The position numbers were made by a program, and so were the translations under genes. A stretch of DNA of 35,411 nt from JBCCFW01 sp039029535 (GTDB lineage: Bacteria; Acidobacteriota; JBCCFW01). This document shows positions 16,019 to 23,454 of this stretch, piece by piece. The notes below the pieces were generated by a model, which was not told the DNA's origin, did no database searches, and saw only the letters and a list, made by a program, of their open reading frames with translations. Where the stretch lies: NCBI GenBank assembly GCA_039029535.1, contig JBCCFW010000067.1, positions 1 through 35,411 of the forward strand, read 5' to 3'. Each line of letters opens with the position of its first letter. Position 1 is the first letter of the stretch.

Positions 16019-17470
16019 ATGACCCCCGTCCGTCATCACCTCCTGCTCGCAGCGCTCCTCGTTCTCGTCGTCCCGTCGCGCCAGGCCGCCTCACAGGAGC
16101 TGGTCAGCGACATCCTTCCCGGCAGCAGTGGCTCGCAGCCCAGGGAGCTCACGCCCGCCGGCGACCTGCTGCTCTTCATTGCGAACGACGCCACCCACGG
16201 CTCGGAGCTCTGGAGAAGCGACGGCACCACTGAAGGCACGGTTCTCGTCGTGGACATCCGACCAGGCAGCCTCGGTTCGAACCTCACGGAGCTGACCGAC
16301 GTCGGCGGCACCGGATTCTTCCGAGCAAGGGATGGAACACACGGCTCCGAGCTCTGGAAGAGCGACGGCACGGCCGCGGGCACCGTCATGGTCAAGGACA
16401 TCCGGCCCGGCGCCATCGACTCGACCCCACGCCAGCTCACGGGCGTGGGAGACACGCTGTTCTTCAGCGTCAGTGAAGGCGTGCACGGACTGGAGCTCTG
16501 GAAGAGCGACGGCACGACCGAGGGCACGGTCCTCGTCAAGGACATCCGGTCTGGCGATGCAAGCTCTCAGCCCTCTCAGCTCACGAACATCGGTGGGGTC
16601 CTCTTCTTCACTGCCATCGACGGCACGCACGGACGCGAGCTCTGGACGAGTGACGGCACGACCGAAGGCACCGTCCTCGTCAAGGACATCAACCCCGGGG
16701 ACAGCTCATCGAACCCGAGCGTTCCAGTCGCCATCGGCAACACGCTCTTCTTCACCGCCGACGACGGCACGCACGGGACAGAGCTCTGGAAGAGCGATGG
16801 CACGTCGGAGGGAACCACCCTCGTCGTGGACCTTCGACCGGGAGGCGACAGCCCCTCCCTCTTCGGGCTCACCGCGAGTGGCGGCGCGCTGTTCTTCAGG
16901 GCGGTCGACGCATCGGGCGATCGGGAGCCGTGGACGAGCGACGGCACGGCCGAGGGCACCGTGCTCCTCGAGGACGTCAATCCGGAGGGCGACTCGGGCG
17001 CGACGAGCTTCTCCGACATCGACGGCACCTTGTTCTTCGTCGCCAACGATGGCGTGCACGGGCGCGAGGCCTGGAAGAGTGACGGCACGACCGAGGGCAC
17101 CAGTCTCGTCAAGGACATCAGCCCGCCGAGCGACCCCTTCGGCCCCTCCTTCGCCACGAGCGTGAATGGCACGGCCTACTTCAGAGCGAACGACGGCACC
17201 CATGGCGGCGAGCTCTGGCGCAGCGATGGAACGGCAGAGGGCACGGCGCTCGTGGGAGACCTCAACCCCGGCAGCTCGGGCTCCTCTCCCGGTGAGCTGA
17301 CGAGCCTCGGCGACGCGCTGTTCTTCGTCGCCAACGACGGCACGCACGGGCCGGAGCTCTGGACGATCGCAACAGGCCCCACTCCCATCCCGACGATGAG
17401 CGAATGGGCCCTGACCTTCCTGAGCCTGACGCTCGCCCTGCTCGGCTACCGCTGTCTCGCTCGGACCTGA
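16019..17470 (+). CDS. Exported ELWxxDGT-repeat protein with IPTL-like C-terminal sorting tail
   Basis: The 483-residue protein opens with a signal peptide (LLLAALLVLVVPSRQAASQ). The body is eight full repeats of about 48 residues and one terminal half repeat, each with a FF-x-A-x-DGTHG strand, ELW(K/R)SDGT, EGT-x-LV and D(I/L)-x-PG. This matches the ELWxxDGT repeat family, predicted to form a beta-propeller-like surface domain. Residues about 455-483 are a tripartite tail: IPTMSEWA, a hydrophobic helix (LTFLSLTLALLGY) and a basic end RCLART. This is the IPTL-CTERM layout, recognised by exosortase-type enzymes, with Ala where the family usually has Gly after the Trp. The protein is probably exported, cut at the tail and attached to the envelope. 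A close paralogue follows after 69 bases. Confidence 0.9.
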   Translation: MTPVRHHLLLAALLVLVVPSRQAASQELVSDILPGSSGSQPRELTPAGDLLLFIANDATHGSELWRSDGTTEGTVLVVDIRPGSLGSNLTELTDVGGTGFFRARDGTHGSELWKSDGTAAGTVMVKDIRPGAIDSTPRQLTGVGDTLFFSVSEGVHGLELWKSDGTTEGTVLVKDIRSGDASSQPSQLTNIGGVLFFTAIDGTHGRELWTSDGTTEGTVLVKDINPGDSSSNPSVPVAIGNTLFFTADDGTHGTELWKSDGTSEGTTLVVDLRPGGDSPSLFGLTASGGALFFRAVDASGDREPWTSDGTAEGTVLLEDVNPEGDSGATSFSDIDGTLFFVANDGVHGREAWKSDGTTEGTSLVKDISPPSDPFGPSFATSVNGTAYFRANDGTHGGELWRSDGTAEGTALVGDLNPGSSGSSPGELTSLGDALFFVANDGTHGPELWTIATGPTPIPTMSEWALTFLSLTLALLGYRCLART

Positions 17471-17486
17471 GCGAGCGCCCGCTCGC
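17471..17486 (+). terminator. Short GC hairpin directly after the first ELWxxDGT gene
   Basis: GCGAGC-GCCC-GCTCGC starts immediately after the TGA and has a six-base perfect stem but no T run. It may reduce readthrough into the second paralogue or stabilise the upstream mRNA. Weak as a true terminator. Confidence 0.3.
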
Positions 17487-17539
17487 CGACGGCCTCTCTC
17501 TCCTTCTCCGAACCTCCCGAACCCGCAAGGGCAATCCTG

Positions 17540-19030
17540 ATGCAACGCTCACGCGCTCTCTTTCTCCTCGCTGGCCTCACCTGGCTCACGACCGTTTCCT
17601 TCGAAGCAACGGCGCAGGAGCTCGTCCAGGACATCGACCCGGGCCTCCCCGATTCATCGCCCGGTGCCTTCGTGGACGTCGGCAGCACGCTCGTCTTCAC
17701 TGCCAGCACGGGCACGCACGGGCGAGAGCTCTGGAGGAGCGACGGCACCGGCACCCTCCTCATCAAGGACATCAACCCCGGTGACTCGAGCTCGTTCCCC
17801 TTCAGGCCCACCAGGGTCGGCGACGCCGTCTTCTTTGGTGCGAGCACCGACACTCACGGCACCGAGCTCTGGAAGAGCGACGGCACGACCGAGGGCACCG
17901 TCCTCGTCAGGGACATCAGCCCCGGTTCCGACAGCTCGCTCTCCACCGCCTTCCCCCCCTTCACCGGAATCGGCGACGTGCTCTTCTTCAGCGCAAGCGA
18001 TGGCACGAACGGACGCGAGCTCTGGAGGAGCGACGGCACCTTGGAAGGCACCGTCCTCATCAAGGACATCAACCCCGGCTCCAACCACGGGCTCCCCAGT
18101 GGCGCTCTCGTGGACGTCGGCGGCACGCTCTTCTTCAGTGCAGACGACGGCACGAACGGACGCGAGCTCTGGAAGAGCGACGGCACCGCGGAAGGCACCG
18201 TCCTCGTCAAGAACATCAACGCCGGTGGCGCCCACTCGGACCCCCGAGGGTTCGTGAACGTCGACGGCACGCTGTTCTTCAGTGCCACCAACGGCACGAG
18301 CGTGGACGACCTCTTCATGAGCGACGGCCGAAGTGGGATCGAGCTCTGGAAGAGCGACGGCACCGAAGAAGGCACCGTTCTCGTCAAGGACATCAACCCC
18401 GGCAGTGCCGACTCGCTCCCCAGCGAGCTCGTGAACTTCGGCGGCACGCTCTTCTTCAATGCCGAGAGCGCAACGAACGGGCGAGAGCTCTGGAGGAGTG
18501 ACGGCACCGCGGAAGGCACCGTCCTCGTCGAGGACATCAACCCCGGCTTCAGCAGCTCGTTCGCCAGCGGTCTCGTGGCCTTCGGCGGCGACCTCTTCTT
18601 CACCGCCAATGACGGCACGCATGGGTTCGAGCTCTGGAGGAGTGACGGCACCGAAGAGGGCACCGTCCTCGTCGAGGACATCAGCTCCGGACCCTCCAGC
18701 TCGGCCCCCACCCTTCTCACGCCATTGGGTGACGAGCTCTTCTTCACCGCGGGCGAGGCCGCGACCGGATTCGAGCTCTGGAGGAGCGATGGCACGGCCG
18801 AGGGAACCGTCCTCGCCGGAGACATCCGCCCCGGCGAAAGCGGTTCTTCAATCCTCGAGATCGCGGTTGCCGGCGACACGCTCTTCTTCAGCGCGAACGA
18901 CGGCGTGAGCGGGACCGAGCTCTGGGCACTCACGCCCATCACCACCATCCCGGCGATGAGCGAGTGGGCCTTGATCCTCCTGAGCCTGACGCTCGGCCTG
19001 CTCGGGTATCGCTTTCTCGTGAGGACCTGA
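17540..19030 (+). CDS. Second exported ELWxxDGT-repeat protein with IPTL-like tail
   Basis: This 496-residue paralogue of the preceding gene starts with a signal peptide (LFLLAGLTWLTTVSFEATAQ), with AAGGG about ten bases upstream. It has eight ELW(K/R)SDGT units plus a terminal half unit. The first unit lacks the usual EGT segment (SDGTGTLLIKD), and one repeat carries an extra partial unit, DDLFMSDGRSG, inserted before ELWKSDGT (about 18300-18345). The tail IPAMSEWALILLSLTLGLLG followed by YRFLVRT is an IPTL-CTERM-like sorting signal in which the IPTL core has become IPAM. It should be exported and processed like its neighbour. The gene ends nine bases from the convergent sigma factor gene. 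The pair is best explained as a tandem duplication. Confidence 0.9.
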   Translation: MQRSRALFLLAGLTWLTTVSFEATAQELVQDIDPGLPDSSPGAFVDVGSTLVFTASTGTHGRELWRSDGTGTLLIKDINPGDSSSFPFRPTRVGDAVFFGASTDTHGTELWKSDGTTEGTVLVRDISPGSDSSLSTAFPPFTGIGDVLFFSASDGTNGRELWRSDGTLEGTVLIKDINPGSNHGLPSGALVDVGGTLFFSADDGTNGRELWKSDGTAEGTVLVKNINAGGAHSDPRGFVNVDGTLFFSATNGTSVDDLFMSDGRSGIELWKSDGTEEGTVLVKDINPGSADSLPSELVNFGGTLFFNAESATNGRELWRSDGTAEGTVLVEDINPGFSSSFASGLVAFGGDLFFTANDGTHGFELWRSDGTEEGTVLVEDISSGPSSSAPTLLTPLGDELFFTAGEAATGFELWRSDGTAEGTVLAGDIRPGESGSSILEIAVAGDTLFFSANDGVSGTELWALTPITTIPAMSEWALILLSLTLGLLGYRFLVRT

Positions 19031-19039
19031 AGCAGGCCG

Positions 19040-19621
19040 TCAGCTCGCTCGCGTCAGCTCGCGCTCCAGCCAGCCACGACCGACGACCCAGTCCTGCTTG
19101 ACCGTCCAGTCGCTGACCCCGAGCTCCTCGGCGACCTCGTCCAGGGTCAGCCCTCCGAACCAGCGCAGCTCGACCACGCGGGCTTGACGCTCGTGGCGAG
19201 CCTGCAAGCGCTCGAGGGCCTGGTGCAGGGCGAGGACGTCGACGTCCCAAGCCTGCTCGACCAAGTCGTCGCCCGAGGTCTCCAGGCTCACGCGCTGCCA
19301 GGCGGCGCCCCGCTTCTCGGTCGCCCGCTGGCGCGCGTGGTCGACCAGCACGCGACGCATGGTGGTCGCGACGATGGCGAGGAAGTGCCGGCGGTTCTCC
19401 CAGTGCGGCGTGCGATCGTTGGCGAGACGCAGCCAGGCCTCGTTGAGGAGCGCGGTCGGCTGCAGGCTGTGATCGCGTCGCTCGGACTTCATGAGCGCAC
19501 CGGCAATCCGACGCAGCTCGGCCTGCACCAGCCGGATCAGCTCCTCTTGAGCCTCGGCCCGTCCCCCGCGCAGCTCGTGCAGGAGTCGCGTGACCTCACC
19601 GACGTCGTCCTCGCTCGCCAT
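19040..19621 (-). CDS. ECF-type RNA polymerase sigma factor (TIGR02999-like subfamily)
   Basis: The start at 19621 follows GGGAGAGCG and gives 193 residues; the longer open frame upstream is not sigma-like. Residues about 8-100 form the sigma-2 region, with QPTALLNEAWLRL (54-66) and HFLAIVATTMRRVLVDHARQ (79-98), the core-binding and -10-recognition helices and the hallmark of this subfamily. Residues about 130-190 are sigma-4, with the helix-turn-helix LTLDEVAEELGVSDWTVKQD. No anti-sigma factor with a zinc motif is adjacent. Instead the gene is divergent, 95 bases apart, from the kinase-STAND-TPR gene, an arrangement I know from Acidobacteria and Planctomycetes, where such kinases are thought to control the sigma factor. 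That control is inferred here. Confidence 0.92.
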   Translation of the reverse strand: MASEDDVGEVTRLLHELRGGRAEAQEELIRLVQAELRRIAGALMKSERRDHSLQPTALLNEAWLRLANDRTPHWENRRHFLAIVATTMRRVLVDHARQRATEKRGAAWQRVSLETSGDDLVEQAWDVDVLALHQALERLQARHERQARVVELRWFGGLTLDEVAEELGVSDWTVKQDWVVGRGWLERELTRAS

Positions 19622-19716
19622 CGCTCTCCCGGTGCACCGAGCCCCTGGAGGTGGCTCGCAGGGGTGAGATTCAGAGGCTAGCACGAGCAACACGAGCGCC
19701 GTGGCAGGATGGGGGG
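19622..19716. promoter_or_regulatory. Bidirectional promoter region between sigma factor and kinase
   Basis: Ninety-five bases separate the two divergent starts and must contain both promoters and ribosome sites: GGGAG before the sigma factor, and AGGA about seven bases before the kinase ATG. No clear housekeeping -35/-10 pair is visible, which would fit recognition by an alternative sigma factor, possibly the adjacent one. Confidence 0.45.
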
Positions 19717-22700
19717 ATGGGAAGCGTCGACGGCCCGGAGGGACACGCCCGGCTCAGCGAGCTGGTCGCGCGAGCCCTGGAGATGGCCGCGACCGAGCGC
19801 GATGCCTACCTGACCGAGGCCTGCGCCGACGACCTGGAGCTCCGACGAGAGGTCGACTCGTTGCTCGCGACGATCGAGGCGCCCGTCGGTCCCCTGCGAG
19901 GCCCCACGCCCGGAGACGCCCTGCGTCACGCCAGCGACGAGGCGGACCCCGTCGGCGAGGAGGACACCTCTCGTCAGGAGGCCGACCTGCTCCAGGCCAA
20001 GGCCGGAGACCGGATCGGACCCTACCGACTCGAGGAGCCTCTCGGACGCGGTGGCATGGGCGTGGTCTGGCGTGGTTGGGACGAACGTCTCGACCGACCG
20101 GTCGCCCTCAAGACGATCGCCGCCGCGCTGCACTCAGGCGAGCAAGCCAGCGAGGCTTTCGTGCGGGAAGCCAGGCTCCTCGCGCGCCTGCAGCACCCCC
20201 ACGTCGCCACCGTCTTCGACCTGCCCGAGGTCGACGGCATCCCCGTGCTGGTCATGGAGCTGCTCGACGGAGAGGACCTCTCCACCCGGCTCTCGAGAGG
20301 CCCCCTCGACATCGACGCGACCCTGCAGCTCGGTCGGCAGGTCGCCTCGGCGCTGGACCTCGCACATTGTCACGACATCGTCCATCGCGATCTCAAGCCG
20401 GCGAACGTGCGCCTGCTCGGAAATGGTGACGCCAAGGTGCTCGACTTCGGGCTCGCTCGACGGCTCGATCCGACCGCCACCGGCGAGCTCACCGATCGAA
20501 CGGTCGTCGGCACTCCCGGCTACATGAGCCCCGAGCAGGTGCGGGGCGAAGCCGTCGACGAACGTGGCGACCTGTTCGCCCTGGGCGCCGTGCTCTACGA
20601 GTGCCTGACGGGTCAGCGCTGCTTCCCGGGTCGCCTGACCGAGTCCCTGAGTCGAACGCTGCACGAGCCACCCGATTGGTCGGCCTTGCCGGACGATCTT
20701 CCGGACGTCCTGCACCAGCTCTTGAGGCGCAGCCTGGAGAAGTCAGCGACGGCTCGCTTGGCCAGCGCCCGTGAGGCCGGTGAGCTTCTCGGTGCTCTCG
20801 CGAAGCGTCGTGACGACGATGGGTCACTCCCCTCCGCCCCCGGTGCGTCTCAGCCGGAGGCGCCCCCCTGCGTGCTGCCCGCCGAGCCCGACGAGTTCGT
20901 CGGACGCGAGCAAGAGCTCGCCGAGCTGACTCGACGCTTCGACTCCGGAGCTCGGCTGCTCTCGATCTTGGGCCCCGGGGGCATGGGCAAGACCCGTCTC
21001 GCGCTCCGTCACGCCTGGCGGAGCTTCGACCAACATCCGGAAGGAACCTGGTTCTGCGACCTCTCGGAAACGACGACTCGCGAGGAAGTGCTGCACGTCG
21101 TCGCGAACGTGCTGAGCGTCCCGCCCGGAAACGGTGACCCCGTCGAGCAGGTCGGTCACGCCATCGCCGGTCGTGGGCGTTGCTTGCTCGTCCTCGACAA
21201 CCTCGAGCAAGTCGTCGCGCAGGCCGCACCCACGATCGAGCGCTGGCTGGCACGGGCTCCGGAGGCGCGCTTCCTCGTCACGAGTCGTGAGCGACTGCAC
21301 GTCGCCGGTGAGGAGGTGATGGTTCTCGAGCCGCTCGCGAGCCGGACCGAGGGAGCCGAGCTCTTCCTCCTCCGCGCGCGCGCCCAGGGACGCGAGATCG
21401 ATCCGCAGGGAGAGCAGCGCGAGGACGTCGAGGAGATCGCGCAGGTGCTCGATGGCCTGCCCCTCGCCATCGAGCTGGCGGCGGCACGCTCGCGTCTCCT
21501 GACCCCGGCGGAGTTGCGCTCGCGACTCTCGGATCGCTTGTCGCTGCTATCGGGTCCGCAACGCGTCGAGGGACGACGCGCCACGCTGCGCGCCACCATC
21601 GACTGGTCGTGGAAGCTGCTCGAGCCCTGGGAGCGAGCGGCCATCGCTCAATGCTCGGTCTTCGAAGGTCCCTTCACTCTAGCGGCAGCGGAGGACGTGC
21701 TCGACCTCTCCTCGTTCCCGGACGCTCCCTGGCCGATGGACGTCGTGCAACTGTTGGTCGACAAGAGCCTCTTGCGAAGCTGGGTGCCCGACACGAGGAA
21801 CGAAGGACGCCTGGGTCGGGTGACTTGCTTCGGCACCTACGCGAGCATCCGCGCGCACGCGGCTGAGAGGCTGACGACCCCTGGCAGCCTGGAGGAAGGA
21901 GCCTCGGGCTCCGAGGCGGAGCGAGCGGCGCAGGAACGGCACGGACGTCACCTTGCGAGCTTCGGCACCGACGAGACACTCGCACTCTTGGACACCCGCG
22001 CAGGTGAGGCTCGCAACCGGAACCTCGAGCTTCAGCTCACCGACCTGATCGTCGCCTGCAGGAGGGCGGTGGAGCGCGACGACGCCGGGGTCGCGGTTCC
22101 CACCCTGGCCGCTGCGGGTCACTTGCTCGGACGGAGCGGGCCGGTGACCGCGGTCGTGGACCTCGGCCGGCGAGTGCTGCGCTCGGTGACGACCACTCCG
22201 CCGGAGCGTGGCCGAGCTCATCTTGCCCTGGGCACGGCGCTCGATGCCCTCGGAGAGAAGGACGAGGCCCGAGAGCACCACGAGTCCGCCTTGACCATCG
22301 CCCGCGACTCTTCCGACCAGAGGCTCGAGCTGCACGCCCTCGCCCAGTTGGGCAACCTCTACCGTCGTCAGGGTCGCTCGGAGGAAGCTGGCCATCACTA
22401 CGACGCCGCGTTGCGGTTGGCGGACGAGCTCGGTGATCGGGGGCTGGCGTCACGAGTGCAGCTCAGCCGCGGAACCCTCCTGGCTGATCAAGGTGAGCTC
22501 TCGGCTGCCCGGGAGGAGTACACCGCGGCGGTCGAGGGAGCACGCGAAGTCGAGAATCGTCGTCAGGAGGGCCTGGCCCTCGGCAACCTCGCCACCCTGA
22601 GCTTGGAGCTCGGCCGCCTGGAGGAGGCCCGCGAGGAGTGCGAGGCAGCACTGGAGATCCATCGCGAGGTCGGCGAGCGACGAGCCGAGGGCTCCACCCG

Positions 22701-23352
22701 AGGCAATCTCGGGATCGTGCTCGCCGAGCAAGGTCGCCTGGATCAGGCTCGGGCACAGCTCCGAGCGGCGCTTCGACTGCATCGCGAGCTGGGCAACCGA
22801 CGCTCGGAAGGTCTCATGCTCGCCGAGCTGGCCGCGCTCGATGCGAGGGAGGGGCACTGGGAGGAGGCGCGGTCTCGTCACGAGGAGGCCTTGCTCCTGC
22901 ATCGAGAGACGGGCAACAGGCGAGCGGAGGCCATCGCTCTCGGCCACCTGGGCAACCTCTGTCACGAACAGGGTCGCTTCGACGAAGCGGAAGAGCGTTA
23001 CGGGTCGGCGCTCACCATCACCCGGGAGGTCGGTGACAGTCGGCACGAGGGCATCGCCCTCGGACAGCTCGGCATGCTGCTCACCGCACGGGGTCGAGCG
23101 GACGGTCCAGCGATCCTCGCCGAGGGGGAAGCCCTTCTCCGCCGTCTCGGCAACGAGCTCGAGCTGACGAGACTGCTGGTCTTCCGCGGAAGTCAGGCGA
23201 TGGCAGCCGGTGATCGTCGGGTCGCCAGGGAGAGTCTCCTCGAGGCGAAAGCGATCGCCGAGAAGGTGGAAGTGAGCGTCGACTCGCGTCTTGGCCGTGA
23301 GCTGACTGCGCTCGCCGCCGAGCTGGGTGGCGAGACGCGCTCGGAAGAGTGA
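19717..23352 (+). CDS. Ser/Thr protein kinase-STAND ATPase-TPR fusion
   Basis: The 1211-residue protein starts at the ATG at 19717. Residues 10-55 are the short helical domain often found before such kinases (LVARALEMAATERDAYLTEA). The kinase follows: GRGGMG (from 110), Lys 132 in VALKT, HRDLKPAN with catalytic Asp 225, DFG Asp 243, GTPGYMSPEQ and SDGD-type C-lobe helices to about 365. Residues about 395-800 are a COG3903-like STAND ATPase: FVGREQEL, Walker A GPGGMGKT (419-426), Walker B LLVLDN (490-495), TSRERL and GLPLAIELAAARSRL. Residues about 830-1211 hold about nine 40-residue TPR units. There is no transmembrane segment, so it should act in the cytoplasm. TPRs likely bind a partner, nucleotide switching the ATPase and gating the kinase. 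Its split paralogue is at 9578-12760. Confidence 0.92.
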   Translation: MGSVDGPEGHARLSELVARALEMAATERDAYLTEACADDLELRREVDSLLATIEAPVGPLRGPTPGDALRHASDEADPVGEEDTSRQEADLLQAKAGDRIGPYRLEEPLGRGGMGVVWRGWDERLDRPVALKTIAAALHSGEQASEAFVREARLLARLQHPHVATVFDLPEVDGIPVLVMELLDGEDLSTRLSRGPLDIDATLQLGRQVASALDLAHCHDIVHRDLKPANVRLLGNGDAKVLDFGLARRLDPTATGELTDRTVVGTPGYMSPEQVRGEAVDERGDLFALGAVLYECLTGQRCFPGRLTESLSRTLHEPPDWSALPDDLPDVLHQLLRRSLEKSATARLASAREAGELLGALAKRRDDDGSLPSAPGASQPEAPPCVLPAEPDEFVGREQELAELTRRFDSGARLLSILGPGGMGKTRLALRHAWRSFDQHPEGTWFCDLSETTTREEVLHVVANVLSVPPGNGDPVEQVGHAIAGRGRCLLVLDNLEQVVAQAAPTIERWLARAPEARFLVTSRERLHVAGEEVMVLEPLASRTEGAELFLLRARAQGREIDPQGEQREDVEEIAQVLDGLPLAIELAAARSRLLTPAELRSRLSDRLSLLSGPQRVEGRRATLRATIDWSWKLLEPWERAAIAQCSVFEGPFTLAAAEDVLDLSSFPDAPWPMDVVQLLVDKSLLRSWVPDTRNEGRLGRVTCFGTYASIRAHAAERLTTPGSLEEGASGSEAERAAQERHGRHLASFGTDETLALLDTRAGEARNRNLELQLTDLIVACRRAVERDDAGVAVPTLAAAGHLLGRSGPVTAVVDLGRRVLRSVTTTPPERGRAHLALGTALDALGEKDEAREHHESALTIARDSSDQRLELHALAQLGNLYRRQGRSEEAGHHYDAALRLADELGDRGLASRVQLSRGTLLADQGELSAAREEYTAAVEGAREVENRRQEGLALGNLATLSLELGRLEEAREECEAALEIHREVGERRAEGSTRGNLGIVLAEQGRLDQARAQLRAALRLHRELGNRRSEGLMLAELAALDAREGHWEEARSRHEEALLLHRETGNRRAEAIALGHLGNLCHEQGRFDEAEERYGSALTITREVGDSRHEGIALGQLGMLLTARGRADGPAILAEGEALLRRLGNELELTRLLVFRGSQAMAAGDRRVARESLLEAKAIAEKVEVSVDSRLGRELTALAAELGGETRSEE

Positions 23353-23454
23353 GCTGCTTCGGGCGACGGCGGATCGGCTGCCCTTGACGGCTGCGGACCG
23401 CCAATCCTCATGCAGGCCCCATGCGCTCGACCGAATGGCAAGCACCGTCACTCG

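Noticed and set aside
16200..18950. Regularly spaced DNA repeats resembling an array
   Set aside because: They are in frame and encode ELWxxDGT protein repeats; units and spacers are coding, so this is not a CRISPR.
19651..19716. Extra 22 N-terminal residues on the kinase fusion
   Set aside because: They overlap the divergent sigma factor promoter region, have no ribosome site, and the ATG at 19717 has one and begins the conserved helical domain.
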